Assembly (NCBI GenBank): GCA_029204225.1
Contig: CM055101.1
Coordinates: 40,219,961 to 40,283,960, forward strand
DNA: 64,000 nucleotides
Direction of reading: 5' to 3'
Source: Diphasiastrum complanatum
Lineage: Eukaryota > Streptophyta > Lycopodiopsida > Lycopodiales > Lycopodiaceae
Shown one piece after another: positions 38,001 through 47,237 of this stretch. Position 1 is the first letter of the stretch. Each line of letters starts with the position of its first letter. A program made the position numbers and the translations under genes. Under the pieces are notes generated by a model. That model was not told the origin of the DNA. It was given only the letters and a program-made list of their open reading frames with translations, and searched no databases.

Positions 38001-41000
38001 TTTTGCCCATTTTTTGCAACAAAACGTGCTCAATGTCAAATTTAAATAGTAAGCATTGAAAAACAAATGTCATATTTAACTCTATGAAGCCCATTCTAAA
38101 ATCATCAACAAACTAACTTTCGCACAAATATGAGAACAATTTCCACTCAAGTCATCAACAACCAAACCAACAAGTTGTGGAAACCTACACATCATCCTAT
38201 CTAGCATCATAAGTATGATAGATGACAATAAACACATTGATTGCATAGCATAAATCCTTCATATACATGGAGAATCAAGCATTTTTGTACTAAAAAATGA
38301 AGATTGTGTAGTTCCTTGTTAGGTGTCATGCTCCATAAATCGGTTGGTAGTAAAAATCTTTGGCCACCTTTAAGTAGGAATGATCTTCTCATGTCATGTT
38401 CTTGTCAGCAACCATTCCTTATTGATCATATATTGTTGCCTTTGCTTCCAACTTATCATATTGTAGAGCAAGGTTGTGGCAAGTCTTTTGTAGAAGAATC
38501 TTTGATTTACAAATTTGTCCCATAGGTTTAACAAGGTCATTGAAGAAGAGTTTTATGAAACACAAGATTGCCTTGAGTAGCATCTAAATCTATAATGCCA
38601 AAGCTCAAGCTCCTTGGCAAGAAAGATGGATTTTAACAAGTGAATAATGAATTAGTGGGAGGGTGTGGAAACCCCTCACGATCCAAAAGATCTTAGGTGC
38701 CACATGTCATACATGCTTTGTGGGTATGCATGAGGTGTCTCATACTAAGTTCAACTTCTAGGCCCTTTGTGAGCCATGTGTCCTCATTGCCCTACTTGTT
38801 GACATATTTGATTGATATCCCCATGGCATATGCACAATTCACAAGTTACAATTATACGAAAGCTAAAGGGACAACATAGGCATTTATTGAAATGCATAAT
38901 GTTACCTTAGCTTTCGTACATACGTATATAACAATGCACGTGTGTATATGCGTGTGTATATGTCTTCTCCTTTCAAAACTTAACATTTTGTTTAGCGTGT
39001 ATGAAAAAAAATTGCAAATACAGTTTTGAAAAGCTCTTAAGGAAAAGCTTTCAAAAATACCTGTGCGCGCAACAAAAACCAAAAATCAGTGGAGAAAAAA
39101 TAACATTCTCATAAATTTGTGAAATACTACCAAATTGGAGGGAAGAAATAGTGTTGCACGAATTGCAGATTTGATGGATTTGAATCGACGATTATGAACC
39201 GACTGATTCGAATCAACTAGGGACCCGAATCGGCTGGCTGAAAAGAAGGCCCATGCCCTGAATATGCTCAGTTCGGGTTTGTGCACAATTCGCGAAGAGA
39301 GGAGCAATTGCCAACTTCCAAGGAGTGAGGGAGAAGAGAGGGAAAGGAGAGTGAGGATAGGGGAGAGAGCATATGGATAGGGGAGAGAGTGTGTGAGTCT
39401 TGAGAGTTTAGGGAGTGAAGTAGGTGTAGGAAGTGTAGGGAAAGAGTGTTAAGAGTGAGCCTATAGGTTTAGGAGAGGATTGAAGAGGTTAGGAGTGAGG
39501 TAGTTGGTTGCACATAGGGGGGCAATGAGATATTGGATACATGTGACCTCCCATTCCACTTAGCACAAACCCCTGCATGGCAAGATGCAACGTTAGCCAT
39601 TTCCAAGATTGTTTTAGAGTGGAGAGGGCCTACCATGGAGTAGCTAAGGACAAGAGCATTGTTTCATGGACCTTTTCGAAAAGCCTTTGAAATGGGAAAG
39701 AGTCTTCAACCTTGCAAAAGAACCAACGAATCGGTTTTAGGGTTTTTTTTCCAGCCTTATATTATAGCAAAACAGGTGCTTAATTGCAATGTAGATTATA
39801 ATCAATCGATGATCAATCTTGAATCCAACTCCCAAGTCCCACCTATTGTATGATTCATATGTAACTCCTAAGACCCACCTATTGTCACGATCCATACTAC
39901 ATAGTACATACATTGATGGTCCAGACTCAAGGGTCATGTAACATCCGTCGGCATGGTCTCGACTCTCTCTAAACACTAAATCTAACACTATTAACTAATC
40001 TCTACTTTCCAACACCAATCGCACACTAATTAGTAATCACACACGAATCTAGATTCTATTATCTAACATTAATTCAATTTATTATCTAAGGCTGAATACT
40101 AAACAGTAATAATCACTCCTACACAGTGCTCTAAATTCTAATTTACGTTTGATCTCATTCCCTAATTTTGTAATAATGAAACAAAAATGCATCAAGTGAA
40201 ACATTGAAACGTTCTCGATTAATTGACCAACAAGGGCTTTAGTGCAACTTTTCTACACCTCTATTTGGGGAATTTGCCCATAGAGTTAATGGTTGTTATT
40301 TTATTTGAGCTATTAGTTTCTCCTGATTCTTTGTGGTACGAAAAGAATCACACTATTGTCTAAGTAAATTTTGTCAATCTATATTTCACAGACCCTCTTA
40401 CAAAGAAACATTGTTATTGAGTTCTCTAATGGAAAAGCTCTTCATCAAAATAAGCATCAACCGCCAAGATGAAAGGCACAATGTAAATTCATGCTTTCTA
40501 GAAGTCACTTTGGCTAGGGCACTTTACTAGAAGGTCAAGGCCTTGCTAGGTGTCTAGTCCCTACTAAATGGCTTATAGGTAACCACAAGAACCAAGTATC
40601 ACTATTCTAGTAATTTGGACATCCACTGGATATAATAAAGCCCTAGGTACCATAGAACAACAATATCAAATTTACATACATGTCACTTGACAATATATGC
40701 TACAAATGCTTCATTGATAGATGAAATTTAAGCTTCTTCAGAGGAAACATATATATAAATGTTAGTCACCTAGAATGTGCGATCTTTTAACTCCATGAAG
40801 TCCACTAAACCGACAACTTCATCACGCACAACATAGACCATTCGCTATGACATCCCTACTCACATCGACTGCCCAAAGGTGGTTGAGATCACATGCATAA
40901 GAATATGTCCATATTCACTTCATACATTTTTACAAATACTGAAATGTTGACTTTATCTAACTTCTTTGGAAAATAACCGAGAACTTAGACATGATGAAAA

Positions 41001-44000
41001 GTGACACTAAAAGGGTAAATTCCATCAAATGAAGCCCCTATATCCTTTTAAAACGTAAGATTGATACATATCATAACTTCGTCTTCCTCAAACAAAACTA
41101 AACCTACAAAAGGTAGCTGGTGGGTAAAGTGCATCAATAAAGACAAGTATTAGCACAAATTAGTTGGCTGCAACTTCCACGACGATCTCAAATGAAAACT
41201 GCATGTAAGATAATATGGCAAAAAAAATTGTCGATGTTGAGTCTAGGGATAGTATTCAAATCTTTCAAAAAGACATGCAATCTTTAACTCCACCTAGTCC
41301 ACCCACAAACTATTAGAACCCCAGCTCCATCATGCACAACATGGACTCTATGTTATCACATCCATGCTATACTCAAGAGTCCGTAGATGCCCAAGTCCAA
41401 AAGGCAGAGACCCAACTAGATGCAATTAAGTCCACACTATAGGATAATCAGTTGCAATTGAAAACAAAGGCGTCTACATGTCCAAGGAAACTCTTGCTTT
41501 TGAGCATTATCCTCCATGTATGTTCTTCTTCATTTACCCTTTTTAATACTAGGTACAGCAAACATATGATGAGATAGAAAAGGAAAAGGAAATAAGCAAA
41601 AATCTGTGTGATCATTTTAAATACCGATCTTCATAAACATACCAAAAGGACAAGAAAACGAAGACTGTCATTGAGAGTGGTTAATGTAGGGGCAAGGGTA
41701 TCGGAGGCGTGAATCAGTATCTCAGCTTCAAGGTCTTCAATGTCTGTGGTGCGGTGGGTTTTCAGCTTTGTGATTGCTGCCCGAACCTAGTCAAGGGTGA
41801 AAGAGGTGAAGTCTGAAGGTCGAGGAGAGATGGAGATGGGCGTATCAGTGGGTATAGTGTAAAGCTGGGTAGCATAGTCGTTCCATCTGATTGCTGGCTA
41901 AATAATGATCTGACCCAACAACAACAAACAACTCCGCAAGCGTAGAAAATATATGCCTTTAAAGGTAAATATAGCCCAGGCCCCATTACATTCAGTGTTG
42001 TCAGGATTGTTGCTAGTTCCACCAAAGTTCACTATAATGCTGAGGCAATGACTCACCCTCGGAACAAGAAGCAATGACGAAGCTCCCATCACCACTCCCA
42101 TACTCAGCACGGGCCGCCACCAGGTTGAGAATGTTCTGTTTTTCATGAACTTGTCGCTTTTCCCACTTTATTTCAGGAGGAGGTAACTTTCCTTGCTCTG
42201 TCGAAGCTGTGGTGGGCTTGCCACTTGCTGCTGCAAACATGAACAAGCCTGCCCCAAGTATGTCTTGACTGGCAACAACTATCTGTGAAGCACCCTCGCC
42301 AAAAGCCACTGCGGTTGGACAGCTCCCACTTGGCAGATTCAACCGCAAGAAACTGGCAAAACTCACATCTGTCAGAAGAAGAAAAAATCTACAAAAGCAA
42401 TATTCTGACCAAAAGAACAAAATGAACACTAAGAACGAATGTGTACAAAGCAATGATAAAAATCTCCATAACATTCATAAAAGGCCTGGCAAGCTGGAAT
42501 GGTGCTTTGTACATACTGAAAGCTTTTGTTTGATGTGTCATCCAGCTTAAACACACGCACCACTCGATCTGCACATGCTGTTAGTCAAGAGAAATGTTAG
42601 TCGTATATTCAATATAGAAGACCAGAAACTTGAATCTATGTAAAACAGAAAGAGCCAAACATCCATAAATAGAATATTCCCAAACAAGTAGGAATGACTG
42701 GAAATAATTCTTCAACAACAGCTAGACTTTTCCATATAAAGCGTGTTGCCTTATTCCAGCTTAAGGAAAAAACTCAAATCAGCTGACTCTGAAATTCGAA
42801 GAAGTTCAGATGTAAAGCAGTTGAATAACATCAATGAAGCCTCGTTCTTGATGTTTTTCTTGTGTTTGCCAGAGTTTGACAGTATCATTGTTTTATCTCC
42901 AGTGCAATTCGGGCAAAAGAAACAATATATTTGTTCAAAGTTTTCAGCCATCATTTTTTATGTTATTAAGCAAGCAGCTTAGTTCTGGTGCTAGTAGCAT
43001 TTTCTTTTCAAAATTATGCACTTTTACTTCCACTACTATTTTTATGGCTTGTCCTGTAGCTTAATTTTGGCATTGTTGACCATGATGTCCCAGTCAATGT
43101 CATGTGGCAAAATACCTAATTTGGAGCCTCATCCACTTGTTTTTTAGACATCAAAGTCCACATATCAAACTCCTTACAGCCTCTTCTCATGCAAAGTTGA
43201 TCATTTCCAACTGTCATCTATTCGGTGAGCGTGATTTAAAAACCAAGAAGGCATTGTGGTTGTTTTAGATTTTGTGTATATTGACAATAATCGTTGTATA
43301 GTACCAAATGTAACAAATGAGGCATGCAATCTTCAATCTTGTGGATTCCGCCCACAAAGTCTCAGACCATCACCTCCATCGTGCATGGTGGGGACCAAAT
43401 GCTACGGCATCCCTACTCACCTTTTTAGTGCCCAATGGTAGGTTAGGGCGCAAGCATATCGCACGTTTGTCCAGATGAAGCAGACCCACCCATTTCCGTA
43501 TCTGTGCGTGAGGATATATTACGTTTTGACTAAGGCTACAGGTGCTATGCCCGGTGGAAACTGGGCCTTGTGACAGGAAACTAATGTTTAGATTAAGCTT
43601 CGGCTGCCATATGCAATGGTCTTAAGGTATAGTGATTCTGAATTCAAAATGCCATTGGCAACCAATGTAAATAAAAAAATGAAATGCACACTTGTCCCTA
43701 GTCATGTACTAGGAAGTAGTAGAGTCTTCAAGCAAAAAGAAACTAGAAGAAACGACATCCTACCAGTCGCCAGCCCACGTCCATTTGTGGTAAAAGCAAT
43801 CCCAGTAACTGCATCTGCATGGCCCTTTAAGGTGTTCAGCTCCAGCTTATGCTTCCTATGAGCTTGAGACTGCTCTCAAAACAAACAAAACAAGCAAATT
43901 TAAGGTTATCATCCAAGCCATGGGAAAAACCCACCAAACAGATCAATTTTATTCAACTGGTTCTTCTTTATATTACCTTATCTGCAGCTTGATTGCGATG

Positions 44001-44201
44001 CTTGGCATGTAAAGATGGCTTCTTAAAATGTGGATGAGCTGCAGAAGGGAGGTGTGAGGAAGGAGTTGAGGTGAGAACTGGGTCAACCCGTTGCTTGGGA
44101 AGTTGGGTGCGGTAATAGATTAGGAGGGCGAAAAGACCAGCAACAGCTAGAGCGATTGCACCCAACAAGAGAGGCGCAACAGATTGCTCGCCTTGCATCA
44201 T
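24210..44201 (-). CDS. Membrane-anchored WD40 protein, TBL2-like (10 exons, intact)
   Basis: Spliced CDS, exons in order (all minus): 43977-44201, 43764-43869, 42517-42577, 42057-42352, 37352-37491, 25435-25509, 25245-25335, 24786-24989, 24448-24492, 24210-24286. Every intron is GT-AG and phases agree, giving 439 residues and a TGA stop. The start is ATGATG just after a GA-rich leader. Residues about 9-30 form one hydrophobic segment (LLLGAIALAVAGLFALLIYY) followed by basic residues, so it is probably a signal-anchored membrane protein, by analogy ER-associated. WD40 blades are visible: LKGHADAVTG (about 89) to VVRVFKL, TADVKIWEIV (about 271), LKGHKSAVTW to SVRIWNI (about 297-330), and a last blade ending ATGGADKKAKLWLPPAM. 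Order and length match plant proteins annotated as transducin beta-like 2. The molecular role of the plant members is not known to me; animal TBL2 is an ER protein linked to stress signalling. Introns 4 (4,565 bp) and 5 (11,842 bp) are greatly enlarged by transposons, yet no exon is damaged. Confidence 0.93.
27060..27650 (-). pseudogene. Copia RNase H end plus 3' LTR (minus), in intron 5
   Basis: The minus strand reads NPVSHARTKHIEIYYHFICE and then ADIFTKSLSRDRFEN, ending at AAGGGAG followed by TGTCAGAAATAG, the LTR start at 27,446. The LTR probably runs down to about 27,060. The coding remnant stops at about 27,650, where plus-strand copia sequence begins. Confidence 0.6.
27663..28967 (+). 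pseudogene. Ty1/copia pol relic (RT and RNase H), in intron 5
   Basis: A 308-codon frame runs to 28,562 through CIYGLKQASRAWYKKLDGLL, FVDDSLMIG, DLGEATKCLGLEIRRD and SLMYLTICTRPDLAFSVYAL. After a TAG and frameshift near 28,560 the RNase H part follows (28,646 onward: SSCEAEYVAASKVANEV, HSKTKHIPMKYHHIRDLI, VDLLTKPLDKPLF). Sequence upstream of about 27,785 does not align to the expected RT start and may be a junction. It is the best-preserved copia copy here. Confidence 0.85.
28968..29109 (+). repeat. Truncated copia 3' LTR
   Basis: It begins TGTCAGAAATGG after the polypurine tract GAGGGGG at the end of RNase H and is cut off by minus-strand copia gag sequence near 29,110. It contains repeated ACGAACGATTCGCGA-like words. 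Confidence 0.5.
29110..29222 (-). pseudogene. Copia gag scrap (UBN2-like), minus strand
   Basis: The minus strand reads KQKFHTLKMNEEK and, after a 1-nt shift, MTTYLMRIKDVVDQLKDVG, the typical copia gag core. It is only about 37 codons and is wedged between a plus-strand copia LTR and a plus-strand gypsy element. Confidence 0.55.
30925..31735. repeat. GC-rich GTCCG/GACGCG blocks in inverted array
   Basis: Three blocks of degenerate GGACGCG/GTCCGACCC sequence lie at about 30,925-31,125, 31,150-31,320 and, inverted, 31,582-31,735. The first two end in CATGTCTGATAT or CATGTCTAATGTA, and the third begins with the complement TATCAGACATGAGGGT. They alternate with T/A-rich runs and TA or TTA microsatellites. 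The GC content and CpG density are far above the surroundings. Long frames in all six readings here are due to composition. Confidence 0.7.
31326..31570. mobile_element. Foldback/MITE-like element
   Basis: The ends read ATCATAGAATCC and, inverted, GTCATAGAACCC. Inside, GAACCGTGG and CCACGGTTC recur many times in both orientations around a TTAATTAATTAATT core, so a single strand could fold extensively. At 245 bp with no coding capacity it fits a MITE or foldback element inserted between the GC-rich blocks. Confidence 0.5.
31817..31891. repeat. (GA)n microsatellite
   Basis: About 74 bp of GA dinucleotides just before the gypsy pol C-terminus. Confidence 0.95.
32458..36830 (+). pseudogene. hAT-type transposase with DUF659 domain (nearly intact copy)
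   Basis: A proline-rich leader (32,458-32,745) is followed by the main frame from the ATG at 33,003 (CCATGG context). It carries WESYGCSIMSDGWSDIRRRP (DUF659/RNase H-like core) and VVTDNPTNCVNMSRLL, then TPCAAHSIDLAMGDIG. One in-frame TAG (33,783-33,785) interrupts an otherwise continuous frame that runs on to WLPHER and a GTATGT donor near 34,009. Later exons read WQTRWNYFHRPIHVVAHLLH (34,108-), DESSRKRLVTWWNMFGDT (35,188-) and the hAT dimerisation block SSICERNWSTWALIHTRRRN (about 35,410). The C-terminus is acidic, then Pro/Thr-rich, with an AT-hook-like RRPRGRPPLRGRG near 36,660, ending about 36,830. Terminal inverted repeats were not identified. Confidence 0.75.
34300..35080. repeat. Insertion with 90-bp direct repeats inside the hAT copy
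   Basis: Two copies of a segment beginning GAAAGCTTTATTAATGTCTT occur at 34,312-34,411 and 34,571-34,671. They differ at scattered sites, and a GA microsatellite (34,536-34,561) precedes the second copy. A further GA run lies at 35,001-35,037. The segment separates two conserved transposase blocks. Confidence 0.6.
37520..41680. other. Intron 4 of the TBL2-like gene, mostly unrecognised
   Basis: Intron 4 spans 37,492-42,056. Apart from the LINE scrap at 41.7 kb I see only a purine-rich stretch (39,300-39,480, with GGATAGGGGAGAGAG repeated) and two copies of a dispersed repeat (about 40,785 and 41,287). No frame shows a recognisable motif. Confidence 0.55.
41690..41905 (-). pseudogene. LINE-type reverse transcriptase N-terminal scrap, in intron 4
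   Basis: The minus strand reads WNDYATQLYTIPTDTP, then AAITKLKTHRTTDIEDLEAE, matching the non-LTR RT block in which a helper helix AAxxKLKxxKAxDxExL precedes the polymerase core. One stop interrupts it. It ends abruptly near 41,690. Confidence 0.55.
43300..43440. repeat. Dispersed repeat copy in intron 2
   Basis: Shares words CCCACAAA, CACCTCCATCGTGCATGGTG and GGCATCCCTACTCAC with segments near 40,785 and 41,287 in intron 4 (TCATCACGCACAACATAGACC, GACATCCCTACTCAC). Identity unknown; about 100-120 bp. Confidence 0.4.
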
Positions 44202-44206
44202 TTTTG

Positions 44207-44248
<42 letters not shown>
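44207..44248 (-). repeat. (GA)n microsatellite in the TBL2-like 5' leader
   Basis: About 40 bp of uninterrupted GA, read on the coding strand, ends a few bases before the ATG at 44,201. It lies between the TATA-like box and the start codon, so it is inferred to be transcribed. GA repeats in plant leaders are known targets of BBR/BPC GAGA-binding factors; that role here is inference. Confidence 0.85.
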
Positions 44249-44249
<1 letters not shown>

Positions 44250-44251
<2 letters not shown>

Positions 44252-45033
44252 TTTAATGTATCCTTTAGCCAAACCTGAATTTGTACTATTAGGTTTAGGG
44301 AAGATAACTTAGTTTCATGGTGTTATCTTGTACCAGCTCTATATAAACAAATCTTAATGTTAACTCCACTTTGCATAAAAAGCTTGCATACCAATGCACA
44401 TCTACAAGTACCTTAGTTATCTCCACATTTCCCTACATTTTTTATGTGTTAAGTACTTATAATTTCTAGAGCATATCGCATAATCTACTCAGTAGAACAT
44501 GCTTTTTTAAACAACGAATCCTTGGGCATTAAAAAAAAGAACGTAGTGGTATATAAACCACAAAGGCCTTGCCATGTTTGTGGTGTTTTGAGAGTTAAAG
44601 AATGTCTAAATAACAAGGTGAGGGTATCAAGAGAGGCCCTGCTTTGGAAGGCCACCTATTTTTAGGAGAGTGTGAAAGTCAAAGTTAAATTTCATGAACA
44701 AAGAAAAAGAAAAAGGTAACGCCTCAAAGTAGCGATTGTGATATAGCGGATTATGAAGTTTATACAATTGGTCTTTAGTCCATCGCAACGTGGCATATAG
44801 ATAGAGTTGTTGACTACAATCAAGAAGATAGAGACTGGAATCCCAAATGCTATGTTGTGACATCTTAGGAACTTGCTTGTCAGTTGATGTTCGACACATG
44901 GTGTTGGCAGGTTGTATAGGTTGTGTGTAACCACTAGTTACGTAATTATGTATACGGAAGGAAAAGGTATTGACTTTTAAATATATCCAATAGCTTGTGG
45001 TTGTTGTTGGAAGTTCTATTGTTGTGAACGAGA
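44250..45033. other. TBL2-like upstream region and Helitron 3' side, no gene recognised
   Basis: Contains the TATA-like box noted separately and two overlapping minus frames (44,627-44,934) that I do not recognise. They may be the 3' flank of the Helitron relic. No CTRR-type Helitron end with a hairpin was identified. Confidence 0.4.
44337..44349 (-). promoter_or_regulatory. TATA box of the TBL2-like gene
   Basis: The minus strand reads TGTTTATATAGAGC about 140 bp upstream of the ATG. A start site 25-35 bp downstream would give a leader of roughly 100 bp that includes the GA repeat. It is the only TATA-like sequence close upstream. Confidence 0.5.
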
Positions 45034-46023
45034 TTATGCAAATTTGAAGGTCAAAGTTCTCAAAGATGTTGTTTTGGAAGCAGGGTTCATGAAGTGGGAA
45101 ATATTATTGGGAAGTTTGAAGGCAAGATACATAGGTTGGTGATTTGACCAATATGTTTTGGTTGTTTGGGATTTGCAGTCAATCAATGGAGCATTTTTTT
45201 CCAGATTTGGTCTAGTTGACTTCCATGAATAGTTGTTGACTTCGTGCAAGATATTTGAAATTTTGATGAAGATAGAAAAGTTATAAGCATTTGTGAAGAT
45301 GTGGTTTTAGTGGACACATCTATATTGAAGTCCCCTAGGAAGATGCATGGAATATCTGTGGGTAGAGATTGGAGGAGTTCTTGTAACGTATTACATAAAA
45401 TTGCTATCTTGTATGTGGTGGTCAATATATGGCAACTATGTGTATTGTGTATAAATTCACAATCTTGTATGATGAATTGTTGATGTGTGCCAAGTGTCAT
45501 GTATGGTTTGGATAGCAGATAGGAACCATGATTGCGATTGCAAGTTATGACATGGAATAGTTGTTGGAAATGTATTTCTGGATGTTTTTGATATATTCTT
45601 GTAAACATAATATGTGAGATGTTAAAAGATTGTCATCATGCAAAATATGTTCATGATACTGATTCAATGACCGTTCAACGTTTGTATTAGGTTTAAAATT
45701 TGGTATGGTTTTAGACCAAACATTGTTTGTTAGCAATCGTTGCATTTCAAATTGTATATTTGCATGACTGTAAAATTGTTTCATGTGAAGTGGTTGTAGC
45801 AAGTACAAATTTTTAATTCTTTTACTCGTGATAGCATAGTGTATGCCAATCCATGTTGGTTGATTCCAGTAGGATCAAATGCCATGTTGTTAAGTGTTAG
45901 GTCTTGTGTTCAATGTATGGTACGTGTTGCAGGTAGTTGTACATGAAACCGTTTCCTTGTAAATGTATTCCTCATGTTTGGTATTATCTAAATTTCTTTT
46001 GCTATTTGATGTATTGATATCCA
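45034..46023 (-). pseudogene. Helitron relic: PIF1-type helicase tail fused to endonuclease domain
   Basis: The minus strand from 46,023 reads WISIHQIAKEI, a stop, then RNTFTRKRFHVQLPATRTIH (helicase motif VI region; family RTIHRTQG has a stop for Arg), LNNMAFDPTGINQHGLAYT and MLSRVKEL. After a frameshift it continues as LYLLQPLHMKQFYSHANIQF. The next part is an endonuclease-exonuclease-phosphatase domain: SHILCLQEYIKN (catalytic Glu), CIFLGDFNIDVST (45,350-45,298), GSQLDQIW and, after a frameshift, YWSNHQPMYLAFKL (45,156-45,112). This helicase-EN order is typical of Helentron-type Helitrons; canonical plant Helitrons are usually described without an EN domain. The copy is dead (stops and frameshifts). 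Confidence 0.65.
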
Positions 46024-46039
46024 TTCAAAATGGGTTTTG

Positions 46040-46641
46040 ATGTGTAAAGATGTATCTTCTCACTTCTTCTTGCGAACTAGATCCAGGTAGATTCATTTTC
46101 ACATCTTTCATGATCTTTTCATACCATTTAGGTACCTTAGATTCTAATGATACACTTCTTGGAGAGTACGTGTCTTAAGGAGTGTCCCAGAATCGTCTGT
46201 TGCTTCAAGTAGGTTTATCTTTTGTCCATCTATCGGCAAATATCTTCCTCTAGGCTCATGAATTGGTGGTGTTCTCTCATACTCGCCTTCTCGAGCCTCA
46301 TCTTCATGTGCATCAACCTGTGGAGCTTCTTCTTCATCTTCTTCTTCCAAGATTGTGGGAAGTCTCTTGATGGTATCACCACCTGCATGGTCTTCATCCT
46401 CAAACCTATGCAACTCATCAAAGATGACGTCCTTACTAATGTGAATCTTGTTCATCACAGGATCAAAACACATGTACGCCTTTGTCCTTTCATCATAGCC
46501 GACAAAGATGCACTTGATCGCTTTGGCATCAAGCTTGCTTTGCTCCTCCTTTGGCACGTGTACATAAGCTTTACACCCAAAGACTCGAAATGTGTCAATT
46601 TTAGGCTTCATTCCCTTAAGCGCTTCTTCGGGAGTTACATT
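46040..46641 (-). pseudogene. Ty1/copia integrase C-terminal fragment
   Basis: The minus frame reads PEEALKGMKPKIDTFRVFGC, then AYVHVPKEEQSKLDAKAIKC and IFVGYDERTKAY, the integrase C-terminal region before RT. It continues into the acidic linker (EEEDEEEAPQVDAHEDEA) and ends near 46,040 against the Helitron piece. The right edge at 46,641 is a sharp junction with LINE-like sequence. Confidence 0.75.
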
Positions 46642-46940
46642 CTAAGGTCCGTACGGATCTCTTGCGAGAGAAAACGATGTGATCTGGAGCTGTGCATCAA
46701 GATAAGCTGGAGCAAGGAGGGGACCAATGCTGAGGAGGCCAAATATGCTAGTATAAGAAGTGCCAATGCTAGGAGGGGTGCAGGTGGTGCAGGCAGACCA
46801 AGGAAAGAGAGAATGCTTGTCTGTCCAAAGGAAACGACGTAGAAACTTAGAAAATGAGTCATGGAAAAAACAAGTAGCAATAAAAATGGAAGAGAAGTAG
46901 ACTGGATGGGCCGAGAGGATGTGCCTAACCACCAAGAAAT
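46642..46940 (-). pseudogene. Possible LINE RT C-terminal scrap
   Basis: The minus frame reads VVRHILSAHPVYFSSIFIAT and FSKFLRRFLWTDKHSL, resembling the plant LINE block in which a helix ending in PVYxxSLF is followed by FLWxG. It is only about 95 codons and no other LINE domain is adjacent. Confidence 0.35.
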
Positions 46941-47237
46941 GACATAAAATGAGGATTCCAATAAGCCAATTTTTGGTTGAAGGACTAAACGAACCAATTA
47001 GAGCATTGGAAGTGTCGGAAATCTCTAAAAGACTGAGCTAGAATGCTCAAGAGAGTTCAAGCTTGGAAGCTTGATAGAGAGCTAACAACAATACTTTCTG
47101 ATTGTGAATGATCTGCTTGATAAGAGTGCAAGAAGCGTTGTGTAACAACACTTAACTCCTTTACAATTCAGAATGTTGATGCGTCACTTCAAAACTGGAC
47201 AATAGATGTATAAACAACTGATTTATACTAAGTAAGT

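Noticed and set aside
46222-46842. 206-codon plus frame
   Set aside because: Shadow of the minus-strand copia integrase and LINE-like pieces, which show real family motifs.
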